Assembly (NCBI GenBank): GCA_002083525.1
Contig: LWDM01000052.1
Location: forward strand, 1 to 55,367
Length of the DNA: 55,367 nucleotides
Source of the DNA: Proteobacteria bacterium SG_bin9
GTDB taxonomy: Bacteria; Pseudomonadota; Alphaproteobacteria; Rhizobiales; Xanthobacteraceae
Direction of reading: 5' to 3'
Below the pieces are notes generated by a model, which had not been told where the DNA came from, did no database searches, and saw only the letters and a program-made list of their open reading frames with translations. The position numbers and the translations under genes were made by a program. Each line of letters opens with the position of its first letter. Position 1 is the first letter of the stretch. Shown one piece after another: positions 1 to 8,601 of this stretch.

Positions 1-1
1 C

Positions 2-103
2 GCGGAACGCCGGACGCATCGTGCGTCCGCAGCCCTGCGTGCAAAGTGAGAAAGCACACAGGCATAGTCACCACGGATGCCGAACACTCGTCCGGCGTTC
101 CGC
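2..103. repeat. Element bounded by 15-bp inverted repeats
   Basis: GCGGAACGCCGGACG at 2-16 is perfectly complementary to CGTCCGGCGTTCCGC at 89-103, enclosing about 70 bases that also contain a short GC hairpin near 11-28. No credible reading frame lies inside. It looks like a small mobile or dispersed intergenic repeat, but only one copy is visible and the left edge is cut by the window. Confidence 0.5.
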
Positions 104-439
104 ACGCGGTGGGCTTCCGGCTTGCTGTGCATGACCCCCGGTGTCCATTGCTGGCACCACCGTAAGTCGAAGGCGCGGGCTGCCGCGCCAGGACCATGCA
201 CCTTGGGCCGTCCGCGCGCGGCGTGGTCGTCATCCCCGATCGATGCACGAGCAAAGCCCGCGCACGTCACGGCGATCGAACACCACACACGTCCACCGCA
301 TCCCGCCCCGCGCATCGTGACGATCGCGAACGCCCCTCATCGTGAGGCGAGACACGAGCATGATAAGCGAGGTTCGGGCACCCGGGGATAACTTGGCGCG
401 TGATTTAATGTTGATGAATGGAGGAGTGCTCTTTCTAAA
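104..439. other. Intergenic stretch with no recognised gene
   Basis: Open frames here give proteins rich in Arg, Pro and His without domains or plausible start signals, as expected from random GC-rich DNA. I see no tRNA, terminator or promoter that I could support. Confidence 0.5.
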
Positions 440-569
440 CCTCTCCCCGTTTACGGGGAGAGGTCGCGAGCATCTTGATGCGAGCGGGTGAGGGGCATGC
501 GCATCAGCCCCCTCACCCGGAGACTTCGCGAACGCTCGTCTCCGACCTCTCCCCGCAGGCGGGGAGAGG
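440..569. repeat. Composite palindromic intergenic repeat
   Basis: CCTCTCCCCG at 440-449 and CGGGGAGAGG at 454-463 form a hairpin with a four-base loop. A second, related hairpin lies at 546-569. Between them is a third palindrome built on gggtgagggg and cccctcaccc. This nested arrangement resembles the dispersed repeats between genes in Bradyrhizobium-type genomes. It could act as a transcript end, but it is not followed by a T run. Confidence 0.65.
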
Positions 570-580
570 TGACAACACTC

Positions 581-650
581 GTCATTGCCGGGCCTGACCC
601 GGCAATCCAGTTTTCTTGAAGATGGATGCCCGGATCAAGTCCGGGCATGA
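581..650. repeat. Two short palindromic repeat modules
   Basis: ATTGCCGGG (584-592) pairs with CCCGGCAAT (598-606), and ATGCCCGGA (626-634) pairs with TCCGGGCAT (640-648). This is a widely dispersed alphaproteobacterial type; its antisense frame gives the familiar spurious peptide starting MPGLDPGIH. It ends just downstream of the stop codon of the leftward gene at 663-1019 and may stabilise or end that transcript. Confidence 0.6.
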
Positions 651-662
651 CGAGGAGAGTTA

Positions 663-1019
663 TCAGGCCTTCGCCTTTTTCGCAGCCTTCTTCGCCGGCT
701 TCTTCTTCGCAGCCGCCGCCTTCGCCTTCTCGGCGAGCTTCAGCGCCTCGGCCTCGGCTTCCTCACCGAGCCGGCGCATGGCGCGGGCGAAGCTGTCGGC
801 GGTGTTGTCGGCCGACATCTGCAGACGCCGCGCGGCAGCCATGCCTTCGTCCATCGCGTGCTTGGCCATCGCCTTGAAGCGCGCCTTGCCGGCCGCATCC
901 TTCACCTTGGCGGCGAGCGCGAGATAATGGTCGCGGCCTGCCTTCGCCGCCGCCATCAGGCTCTTGTGCTGCTGCTTCGCGAGCTGACGGATGACGGTGT
1001 CGAGGGAGGCGGTGGGCAT
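663..1019 (-). CDS. Small helical protein with Ala/Lys-rich tail
   Basis: A 118-residue protein of unknown function. The ATG at 1017-1019 is preferred to a TTG five codons upstream because GAGAA sits at SD distance. The body (about 1-90) is predicted largely helical. The tail from about residue 95 is almost only Ala and Lys with Pro-Ala-Lys-Lys repeats, like histone-H1-type or nucleoid-binding tails, so nucleic-acid binding is a guess from composition alone. It has no signal peptide or membrane segment. It ends against the palindromic repeats at 581-650 and diverges from the methyltransferase gene at 1212. The strong codon-position bias and SD support a real gene; the function is open. Confidence 0.7.
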   Translation of the reverse strand: MPTASLDTVIRQLAKQQHKSLMAAAKAGRDHYLALAAKVKDAAGKARFKAMAKHAMDEGMAAARRLQMSADNTADSFARAMRRLGEEAEAEALKLAEKAKAAAAKKKPAKKAAKKAKA

Positions 1020-1211
1020 GGGAGTTCTCGTCAAACTGCAAGAAGTTGCTGGAAGCTTCCCTTACAAGCGATGGATAGATTTTTCGAGTTTTACGAAGAG
1101 GATAACAGAAAAAGATTGAGAACAAACGAAGAACATTGTATGCTTGCTACACGCGCCCGAGAGCGAAAGCCGCGACAATCATGTTCGGCGAATCACTGAA
1201 CAAGGTCAGTC

Positions 1212-1847
1212 ATGAACGCGTCCCAAGATCTGTTGCAATTTGCTGGCTCGCGTAAGTTCAAGACGATACTCGCTGATCCGCCTTGGCAATTCACAAACAA
1301 GACTGGCAAGGTCGCGCCGGAGCACAAGCGGTTAGCTCGCTACGGCACGATGAAGCTGGATGAGATCAGTGCACTGCCAGTAGCCGACATCGCCGCGCCA
1401 ACAGCCCACCTTTACCTCTGGTGCCCAAACGCGCTGCTGCCTGATGGTCTGGCGGTGATGAAAGCGTGGGGCTTCAACTACAAGTCCAATATTGTCTGGC
1501 ACAAGATAAGAAAAGACGGCGGCTCGGACGGTCGCGGCGTCGGTTTCTATTTTCGTAACGTCACCGAACTTATTCTGTTCGGTGTGCGTGGGAAGAACGC
1601 GCGTACATTAGCCCCCGGTCGGCGTCAGGTGAATCTGCTCGCGACCCGTAAACGTGAACATTCGCGTAAACCTGACGAGCAGTATGAGATAATCGAAGCG
1701 TGCTCGCCCGGACCGTTCGTTGAACTTTTCGCGCGTGGTACGCGAAAGAATTGGTCAACATGGGGCAATCAAGCTGACGACAGTTATCGCCCTACGTGGA
1801 AGACCTACGCTAATCATTCGCAGGCTGAATTGCTGCCGGTTGATTAG
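1212..1847 (+). CDS. MT-A70 family adenine-N6 methyltransferase
   Basis: A 211-residue MT-A70 family enzyme, expected to transfer a methyl group from S-adenosylmethionine to adenine N6, most likely in DNA. The catalytic tetrad D22-P-P-W25 lies in an ILADPPW context. The C-terminal family signature around residues 164-186 (SPGPFVELFAR, then W-S-T-W-G-N) is intact. AAGGTCAG precedes the ATG. The stop overlaps the stop of the convergent gene at 1844-3055 by four bases; that gene encodes a PD-(D/E)XK-like protein, so the two form a candidate modification/restriction pair. No separate target-recognition domain is visible. Solitary phage-type MT-A70 enzymes look similar, so an orphan methylase cannot be excluded. 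Base composition is more AT-rich than in the flanking genes, which suggests transfer. Confidence 0.9.
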   Translation: MNASQDLLQFAGSRKFKTILADPPWQFTNKTGKVAPEHKRLARYGTMKLDEISALPVADIAAPTAHLYLWCPNALLPDGLAVMKAWGFNYKSNIVWHKIRKDGGSDGRGVGFYFRNVTELILFGVRGKNARTLAPGRRQVNLLATRKREHSRKPDEQYEIIEACSPGPFVELFARGTRKNWSTWGNQADDSYRPTWKTYANHSQAELLPVD

Positions 1848-3055
1848 GTGGGAATCTGTACCAAAATGCCAGCCAGCGAGCTCGGGATTTCGGATCTCGT
1901 TACTATTTCTTGGCTTGAATGATTTTTCCAAGCAAGAATGATTCCCAGCGATTGAGTATAGTCAGCAAGCCAAGTTTTTTCTTTTGGTGGCGATGTTTCC
2001 ATAATCAACAGCAACGTTGGGCTTGAGGCGAATAGGTGCGTGTACACAAACTTATACTCAAGCAACTGACTGACAGCCTTTCTCAATTGGGCATGGAAGT
2101 TGGTGTCGTTGCAGCTCTTGATTTCGGCTAGAACGCTCCCTTTAGGACTGTCAAAATAGAGATCAATGTTTTGGTTGTATTTGGGGGCAAGTTTTTTACC
2201 GCGAGCCAAGTCAGCAAGTATTTTTTCGAGTAGAAAGTGCGAGGCATTTGCCCGTTCACGAGCAATAAGATCTATCTTTGCCGTTGTAGTCTTCTTGCCG
2301 GAAGCTGAGGGACCCGAGCGGTTCCAATCAAAGGATGTCGAAGCGCTGGCGGGAGACACCTCAAATTCTGCGTCCTCTAGGGGGGCGGAGTCTGAAGTAA
2401 GCAGAGGAGATGACATGGTCGCGCTTGAGCCATTCCAGTTAAGCAATCCAAGCCATCCTCTATCTTCCAGAAACTTAATAGGGTTGGCTAAGAGCTCAGC
2501 GCGAATAATCGGATCATCCTCATGCTGAGCAGCGGCTAGAGCTGCTTGTTCGAACCAGCCGTCTTCAAGTTCGAGATGAACCGCGGGCGCAGTCGGATCA
2601 AATATTTTCGTTTCGACGAGAAAATATTCAAAGTTGGATCGAGCCTTCGTCGCAGTTCCGGACTGAAGCATTTCTTCAAAGAAATCAGAATTCGCCTTGT
2701 TGACGAGTTGGTCAATCCGCCACCGACCAGATTGATCAGCGATACGTTCGCAAACAAATCGCCTGATACGGTCGTCGCGATATGCCCAAAGAAAGTACAT
2801 GACTTTCCGTACAAGCGGCGCTTCTAAGCCGTGAGCCTGCGCTAGCGAGAGAAAATGGTCATAGGCAATCGAGCCACCATTGTTAACTCGCAGAAAGCGA
2901 ATCTTGGCGAGACCTGGTGCATCTTTATGCGTGTTTGCTCGCGCATACGTAAGCAATTCGCGGTAAGCCATTCCCGGTTTGATCGATTGGATCGTCGCAT
3001 CAATCTTACTTAGTGGCGGCTCCTTAGTAAGTGAACCGTACTCTTTTCCGGACAT
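1844..3055 (-). CDS. Putative PD-(D/E)XK restriction endonuclease
   Basis: A 403-residue protein I cannot assign to a named restriction family. Residues about 296-336 read D298, then E311-I-K313, followed by a Q-L-R-K-A-x3-Q-L-L-E-Y helix. This is the arrangement of a PD-(D/E)XK nuclease core as found in restriction and repair nucleases. The N-terminal 200 residues are helical and may hold the DNA-recognition part. A Ser/Thr/Pro-rich linker at about 207-262 separates the two halves. The gene is convergent with and overlaps the MT-A70 methylase gene, as in many type II systems. It starts 36 bases after the uvrB stop on the same strand, so it may be read through from uvrB. Composition is clearly more AT-rich than uvrB. 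The nuclease role is inferred from the motif and the context. Confidence 0.65.
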   Translation of the reverse strand: MSGKEYGSLTKEPPLSKIDATIQSIKPGMAYRELLTYARANTHKDAPGLAKIRFLRVNNGGSIAYDHFLSLAQAHGLEAPLVRKVMYFLWAYRDDRIRRFVCERIADQSGRWRIDQLVNKANSDFFEEMLQSGTATKARSNFEYFLVETKIFDPTAPAVHLELEDGWFEQAALAAAQHEDDPIIRAELLANPIKFLEDRGWLGLLNWNGSSATMSSPLLTSDSAPLEDAEFEVSPASASTSFDWNRSGPSASGKKTTTAKIDLIARERANASHFLLEKILADLARGKKLAPKYNQNIDLYFDSPKGSVLAEIKSCNDTNFHAQLRKAVSQLLEYKFVYTHLFASSPTLLLIMETSPPKEKTWLADYTQSLGIILAWKNHSSQEIVTRSEIPSSLAGILVQIPT

Positions 3056-3091
3056 GTCGCCCCCGAATAAACTCTCTTACTCTCGTCCAAG

Positions 3092-6061
3092 CTAACGCTT
3101 CTTCCAATTCCCTCTGCGTCCCGGCGATCCGCCGGTGGAGCGGCCCGGAAACTCTGGGCCGGACTCGCGCGAGTTGGTCGGCTGGAAGATCTTGCTGCCG
3201 CCGACGTCATCGGGTTTGCGCGGCAGGTTGCCGTCCGGCCGGAAAGGCATCGACTCCGGGCCGTGCATCTCGTCGAGGTGCGGCTTGTGCGGGCGCGATG
3301 AGGCGACGCCGAGCGGGCCGCTCTTGCTCTTCGATGCGAACTTGCCGCGCGCCTTGCCCTGCGCCGCCTTGTCGAGACGCGCGGGGAGGTTCGCCGCGTC
3401 GCCGTACTTCTTCGTGCCCGCATAGGCGCCGGCCTTCGCCGCCACGCCGCGCTGCTTGATGGTCGGATCGTCCACCACCGCCAGCTCGGTCGCGCGCAGG
3501 CGTTTGACCTCGTCGCGCAGCCGCGCGGCTTCCTCGAAGTTCAGGTCGGCGGCGGCCTCGCGCATGCGCGTTTCCAGATCCGCCAGCACGGCCTCGAAGT
3601 TGTGGCCGATGGCGATGGCGTCGTCGGCCATGCCGCCGTCGCCGATCTCGACCAGCACGTGGTCGCGCTCGTAGACGCTGTTGAGAATGTCGCCGATCGA
3701 TTTCTTCACGCTCTCCGGCGTGATGCCGTGCTCGGTGTTGTACGCCACCTGCTTCTCGCGGCGGCGGTCAGTCTCGGCGATCGCGCGCTCCATCGAGCCG
3801 GTCATCTGGTCGGCATAGAGGATCACCTTGCCGTCGACGTTGCGCGCGGCGCGGCCGATGGTCTGGATCAGCGACGTCTCGCTGCGCAGAAAACCTTCCT
3901 TGTCGGCGTCGAGGATCGCGACGAGCGCGCACTCGGGAATGTCGAGGCCCTCGCGCAAGAGGTTGATGCCGACCAGCGCGTCGAACGCGCCGAGGCGCAG
4001 ATCGCGGATGATCTCGATGCGCTCGATGGTGTCGATGTCCGAGTGCATGTAGCGCACGCGGATGCCCTGCTCGTGCAGATATTCGGTGAGGTCCTCGGCC
4101 ATGCGCTTGGTCAGCACGGTGACGAGCGAGCGATAGCCGGCGTTGGCGGTGGCGCGTACCTCGCCGACGAGATCGTCGACCTGCGTGCGCGCGGGGCGGA
4201 TGTGCACCGGCGGATCGATGAGGCCGGTGGGGCGGATGACCTGCTCGACGAACACGCCGCCGCTTTCGTTCAGCTCCCAGCCGCCGGGCGTCGCCGAGAC
4301 CGCGACCGACTGCGGGCGCATCATGTCCCACTCCTCGAAGCGGAGCGGGCGGTTGTCCATGCACGAGGGCAGGCGGAAGCCGTATTCGGCGAGCGTGGCC
4401 TTGCGGCGGAAGTCGCCGCGGAACATGCCGCCAATTTGAGGGACGGTGACGTGGCTTTCGTCGGCGAAGACGAGCGCGTTGTCGGGCACGTATTCGAACA
4501 GCGTCGGCGGCGGCTCGCCCGGCTTGCGGCCGGTGAGGTAGCGCGAATAGTTCTCGATGCCGGCGCAACTGCCGGTCGCCTCCATCATCTCGATGTCGAA
4601 GGTGGTGCGCTGTTCGAGGCGCTGCGCTTCGAGCAGGCGGCCCTGCGCGTTGAGCTGATCGAGCCGGCCTTTGAGTTCGTGCTTGATCGACTTGATCGCC
4701 TGAATCAGCGTCGGGCGCGGCGTCACGTAATGCGAGTTGGCGTAGATCTTGATGAACTCGAGCTCGTCCTGCTTGTGGCCGGTGAGCGGATCGAACTCCT
4801 CGATGTTCTCTACCGTGTCGCCGAACAGGTTCACGCGCCAGGCGCGGTCCTCGTAGTGCGCGGGGAAGATGTCGATGACATCGCCGCGGACGCGGAAGGT
4901 GCCGCGGGTGAAGTCGGCCTGCGTGCGCTTGTACTGCAGCGCGACCAGATCGGCGATCAGCTGGCGCTGGTCGATGCGCTCGTTCTTCTTCAGCGCGAAG
5001 GTCATCGCGGTGTAGGTCTCGACCGAGCCGATACCGTAGATGCACGATACGGACGCCACGATGATGACGTCGTCGCGTTCGAGCAGCGCGCGCGTCGCCG
5101 AGTGGCGCATGCGGTCGATCTGCTCGTTGATCGAGGAATCCTTCTCGATGTAGGTGTCCGTGCGCGGAACGTAGGCTTCCGGCTGGTAGTAGTCGTAATA
5201 CGAGACGAAGTACTCGACCGCGTTGTCGGGAAAGAAGTTCTTGAACTCGCCGTAGAGCTGCGCGGCCAGCGTCTTGTTCGGCGCGAGGATGATCGCCGGG
5301 CGCTGCGTGGCCTCGATCACCTGCGCCATGGTGTAGGTCTTGCCGGAGCCGGTGACGCCGAGCAGCACCTGCGTGCGGTCGCCGCGCGACACGCCTTCGA
5401 CCAACTCCTTGATCGCGACCGGCTGGTCGCCCTTCGGGCTGTACTCGGACTTGATCTCGAAGCGCACGCCGCCTTCGGATTTCTCCGGGCGCGGCGGGCG
5501 ATGCGGCGTCCAGACTTTGAGCGAGCCGTCATCCTTGCGGAATTCCGGACGGCCGTCGCGGATCAGCGCTTCCAGCGACTCCGCGGTCGCCTTGACGCCG
5601 AGCGACTCCATCTTGTTGCGCGCGGGACGGAAGCTGTCGTCGTCCTCGACATCGTAGCCGAGCTGCTTGGCCAGTTCCGGATCGAGCGTCGGGATGGTGG
5701 CGCTGGTGCCGTAGTTGGCTTGCGGGGCTTCGTCGAAACCTTGCGAGGCGCGTGCGCCGGGCGGCTGCGGATTTGGCCGCAGCGGTTGCGGGTACGGATC
5801 GGTGGTGCCGACCGGCATATCCTTGGTCGTGGACTTGCGGGCGCGATGCGCGGCGGCTTCGCCGCCGGCGCGGCGATCCCAGGAGTTATCCGGCGGCGGC
5901 TGCAATCCGGTGCCCGAGCCGATGCCGGCCTCGCCCTTGGCAATGGCGGGATTCAGAAGCTCGGCAAGCGCCGGCGCGATCGGCTGCACGTCGGGGCGAT
6001 GTGCTTTCGATTTCGGTGTTTTTGTCGACGGTTTTTTGGGGGTGCCGGGGGATTTCGCCAT
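3092..6061 (-). CDS. uvrB: UvrABC excinuclease subunit B
   Basis: UvrB, the damage-verifying helicase-like subunit of nucleotide excision repair, which receives DNA from UvrA and recruits UvrC. It has 989 residues from the ATG at 6059-6061. Walker A GVTGSGKT is at 235-242. The beta-hairpin region (about 287-320, YYDYYQPEAY), the DES box (ADESH) and the C-terminal helicase motifs through QTIGRAARN are intact. The UVR motif for UvrC binding ends near residue 855. E. coli-type UvrB has about 670 residues. The extra length here is a Pro-rich, low-complexity N-terminal extension of about 200 residues and a basic Gly/Lys/Arg-rich tail of about 135 residues. The SD is weak, so a start further inside the extension is possible. 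Confidence 0.97.
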   Translation of the reverse strand: MAKSPGTPKKPSTKTPKSKAHRPDVQPIAPALAELLNPAIAKGEAGIGSGTGLQPPPDNSWDRRAGGEAAAHRARKSTTKDMPVGTTDPYPQPLRPNPQPPGARASQGFDEAPQANYGTSATIPTLDPELAKQLGYDVEDDDSFRPARNKMESLGVKATAESLEALIRDGRPEFRKDDGSLKVWTPHRPPRPEKSEGGVRFEIKSEYSPKGDQPVAIKELVEGVSRGDRTQVLLGVTGSGKTYTMAQVIEATQRPAIILAPNKTLAAQLYGEFKNFFPDNAVEYFVSYYDYYQPEAYVPRTDTYIEKDSSINEQIDRMRHSATRALLERDDVIIVASVSCIYGIGSVETYTAMTFALKKNERIDQRQLIADLVALQYKRTQADFTRGTFRVRGDVIDIFPAHYEDRAWRVNLFGDTVENIEEFDPLTGHKQDELEFIKIYANSHYVTPRPTLIQAIKSIKHELKGRLDQLNAQGRLLEAQRLEQRTTFDIEMMEATGSCAGIENYSRYLTGRKPGEPPPTLFEYVPDNALVFADESHVTVPQIGGMFRGDFRRKATLAEYGFRLPSCMDNRPLRFEEWDMMRPQSVAVSATPGGWELNESGGVFVEQVIRPTGLIDPPVHIRPARTQVDDLVGEVRATANAGYRSLVTVLTKRMAEDLTEYLHEQGIRVRYMHSDIDTIERIEIIRDLRLGAFDALVGINLLREGLDIPECALVAILDADKEGFLRSETSLIQTIGRAARNVDGKVILYADQMTGSMERAIAETDRRREKQVAYNTEHGITPESVKKSIGDILNSVYERDHVLVEIGDGGMADDAIAIGHNFEAVLADLETRMREAAADLNFEEAARLRDEVKRLRATELAVVDDPTIKQRGVAAKAGAYAGTKKYGDAANLPARLDKAAQGKARGKFASKSKSGPLGVASSRPHKPHLDEMHGPESMPFRPDGNLPRKPDDVGGSKIFQPTNSRESGPEFPGRSTGGSPGRRGNWKKR

Positions 6062-6203
6062 GCCCGGAATATGGAGCGCCGGCAGGGCCAAATAAAGGGC
6101 GCAGGCGCCGGAGTTGCTGCCATCCACTGGCAGGAACATAATCGATGCCGGTCCGTGCGGCGGGGAACGATCGCGCGGCAGAAACAAGGCCGGGGAGGGT
6201 GTC

Positions 6204-8189
6204 ATGGGGACGGTGCGGAACGCGATGGTCGCGGGCGCGATCGCAGGCAGCGCATTGCTGATCACGCAGGCGGCGCTGAGCCAGTCGCGCGAGGCGGAGC
6301 CGGCGACGCGCTCGGCCAACGAGGCGTTCGCAACGGGCCTGCCGTTCTCCGACACCGCCGATGTCGAGGAGGCGAAGCGCGGCTTCATCGGGACAATTCC
6401 GGATGCGCTGATCACCGGCGCTAACGGCCAGGTGGTGTGGAATCTGAAGCCGTACGAATTCCTGCAGAAGGCGAAGCCCCCGCTGACGGTCAATCCGAGC
6501 CTGTGGCGGCAGGCGCAGCTCAACGCGATCCACGGGCTCTTCAAGGTCACCGAGCGCGTCTATCAGGTGCGCGGCTTCGACATCGCCAATCTGACGATCA
6601 TCGAGGGCGACACGGGCCTCATCCTGATCGATCCGCTGCTCTCGACCGAAACCGCGAAGGCGGCGCTCGATCTCTATCTCAAGCATCGCCCGGCCAAGCC
6701 GGTCGCGGCGGTGATCTACACCCACAGCCACGCCGACCACTTCGGCGGCGCCAAGGGCGTCATCACCGAGGCCGACGCGGCATCGGGCAAGGTGAAGGTG
6801 ATCGCGCCGGACGGCTTCATGGAGCATGCGGTCGCCGAGAACGTCATCGCGGGTAACGCGATGGGCCGCCGCGCGCAGTATCAGTTCGGCTCGGCACTCG
6901 ATGTCGGCGAGAGCGCGCAGATCGACACAGGTCTGGGCAAGGCGCTGTCGAAGGGCACGATCACGCTCATTCCGCCGAACGACGTGATCAAGGAATCCTA
7001 TGACCGGCGCACCGTCGACGGCGTCGAGATCGACTTCCATCTGGTGCCGGGCTCGGAAGCGCCGTCCGAGATGATCATGTACTTCCCGCAGTTCAGGGTG
7101 CTGAACATGGCGGAAGACACCAGCCATACCATGCACAACCTCTACACCATTCGCGGCGCCGAAATCCGCGACGGACGCAAGTGGTCGAAGTACATCAGCG
7201 CGGCGCTGCAGCGCTACGGCGCGGGCACGGACGTGCTGATCGCGCAGCACCACTGGCCGACCTTCGGCAACGACCGTGTCGTGAGCTTCCTGAAAAAGCA
7301 GCGCGACCTCTACAAGTTCATCCACGACCAGTCGGTGCGGCTGCTCAACCACGGCTATACGCCGGCGGAAATCGCCGAACGCCTGAAGCTGCCGGCAACG
7401 CTTGCGAACGAGTGGGCGACGCGCGGCTACTACGGCACGCTGAGCCACAACGCCAAGGCGGTCTACCAGTTCTATCTCGGCTGGTACGACGCGAACCCGG
7501 CGAACCTCAATCCGCTGCCGCCGTCCGAGATGGCGAAGAAGCAGGTGGAGTACATGGGCGGAGCCGACGCGGTATTGAAACGCGCGCGCGAGGACTTCAA
7601 GGCCGGGCAGTATCGCTGGGTCGCGAGCGTGGCGAGCCAGCTTGTCTACGCTGATCCGGACAACAAGGACGCGCGTGCGCTCGCGGCCGATGCGCTCGAA
7701 CAGCTCGGCTACCAGAGCGAGGCCGCGACCTGGCGCAATGCTTATCTGCTTGGCGCCAAGGAATTGCGCAGCGGCAATCCGAAAGCGCCGCCGTCATCGG
7801 CGAGCGCCGAGTTGTTAAAGGGCGTCACCATCGATATGGCATTCGACGTGATGGCCGTGCGGCTCAATGCGACGAAAGCCGAGGGTAAAGCGATCTCCGT
7901 GAACTGGACCTTCACCGATTCCAACCAGACGTTCGTGATGAACCTGGAGAACTCGGCGTTGACGCATACCGCGGGCAAGCTCTCCGACAACGCCGACGTC
8001 AGCATCAAGCTGACGCGGGCGACGTTCGATGCGATCTCGCTGAAGCAGCGGACCTTCGTCGGCGCGATCGCGACCGGCGACGTGTCGGTGTGGGGCAATC
8101 CGTTGAAGCTGCGCGAACTGTTCGGCCTGCTCGACGACTTCACGCCGGACTTCCCGATCATCGAACCGAAGCGGGTGCAGGTGGAGTAG
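6204..8189 (+). CDS. Secreted alkyl sulfatase-like metallohydrolase
   Basis: A type III (metallo-beta-lactamase fold) alkyl sulfatase of the SdsA1/BDS1 family, expected to hydrolyse alkyl sulfates such as SDS with inversion. The 661-residue protein starts at the ATG at 6204 behind GGGAGGGTG. Residues 1-27 form a signal peptide ending near A-L-S-Q, so it acts in the periplasm. The zinc-binding motif T173-H-S-H-A-D-H179 is followed by F-G-G. A helical dimerisation region lies at about 370-500, and the last 120 residues match the SCP2-like substrate-binding domain usual in this family. The region between it and uvrB is a divergent promoter region. Primary versus secondary alkyl-sulfate preference cannot be read from the sequence. 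Confidence 0.92.
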   Translation: MGTVRNAMVAGAIAGSALLITQAALSQSREAEPATRSANEAFATGLPFSDTADVEEAKRGFIGTIPDALITGANGQVVWNLKPYEFLQKAKPPLTVNPSLWRQAQLNAIHGLFKVTERVYQVRGFDIANLTIIEGDTGLILIDPLLSTETAKAALDLYLKHRPAKPVAAVIYTHSHADHFGGAKGVITEADAASGKVKVIAPDGFMEHAVAENVIAGNAMGRRAQYQFGSALDVGESAQIDTGLGKALSKGTITLIPPNDVIKESYDRRTVDGVEIDFHLVPGSEAPSEMIMYFPQFRVLNMAEDTSHTMHNLYTIRGAEIRDGRKWSKYISAALQRYGAGTDVLIAQHHWPTFGNDRVVSFLKKQRDLYKFIHDQSVRLLNHGYTPAEIAERLKLPATLANEWATRGYYGTLSHNAKAVYQFYLGWYDANPANLNPLPPSEMAKKQVEYMGGADAVLKRAREDFKAGQYRWVASVASQLVYADPDNKDARALAADALEQLGYQSEAATWRNAYLLGAKELRSGNPKAPPSSASAELLKGVTIDMAFDVMAVRLNATKAEGKAISVNWTFTDSNQTFVMNLENSALTHTAGKLSDNADVSIKLTRATFDAISLKQRTFVGAIATGDVSVWGNPLKLRELFGLLDDFTPDFPIIEPKRVQVE

Positions 8190-8192
8190 AAG

Positions 8193-8579
8193 CTACCGCC
8201 CCAGCGTCCACAGCGCATGCGCCGCGGCGGCGTGGATGACCGCGCCGAGCGCGAAGATGACGGTGACGATCTGCGACGGCCGGTTGCTCATCGAGAACTG
8301 GAACGGCTGCACGGCGACGCGCACGGCGAGGAACAGTGCCCCGGCGGCGGGTAACGTCCACGTCGTCTTGTCCGGATGCAGTGCGCCCCACGACAGGGCG
8401 ATGCCATACATGATAACGCCGAAGGTCAGCATGATGTTCAGCGTCTGCGTGACGCCGGTGTTGATGCGGCCGGAGTTCGCCAAGGTCGATGGCCAGCGGA
8501 ACAGATGCCAGAACATCAGGTGGAAAACGGCGAGTGCGAAAACGTAAGTCGCGGCTGCGAACATCAGGGACGACGTCAT
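8193..8579 (-). CDS. Four-helix integral membrane protein
   Basis: A 128-residue protein with about four hydrophobic segments (residues near 5-28, 45-65, 77-93 and 103-125) and no soluble domain; family not recognised. GGAGAG lies ten bases before the ATG. It starts 22 bases after the TetR-type regulator gene on the same strand, so the two are probably one transcript, and its expression is probably controlled by that regulator. The C-terminus comes within four bases of the convergent alkyl-sulfatase stop. A transporter, stress or membrane-fluidity role would fit the TetR link, but nothing in the sequence decides this. Confidence 0.8.
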   Translation of the reverse strand: MTSSLMFAAATYVFALAVFHLMFWHLFRWPSTLANSGRINTGVTQTLNIMLTFGVIMYGIALSWGALHPDKTTWTLPAAGALFLAVRVAVQPFQFSMSNRPSQIVTVIFALGAVIHAAAAHALWTLGR

Positions 8580-8601
8580 TTGAACTCTCCTTACGCGGTG
8601 G

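Noticed and set aside
77..391. Rightward 104-codon frame at the left edge
   Set aside because: It overlaps the inverted-repeat element, lacks an SD and has no recognisable domain.
451..648. Leftward peptide starting MPGLDPGIH
   Set aside because: A known type of spurious product from the palindromic repeat at 581-650.
3602..6424. A 940-codon open frame on the plus strand opposite uvrB
   Set aside because: It mirrors uvrB codon structure, has no domain or SD, and arises from GC-rich third positions. UvrB on the other strand is unambiguous.
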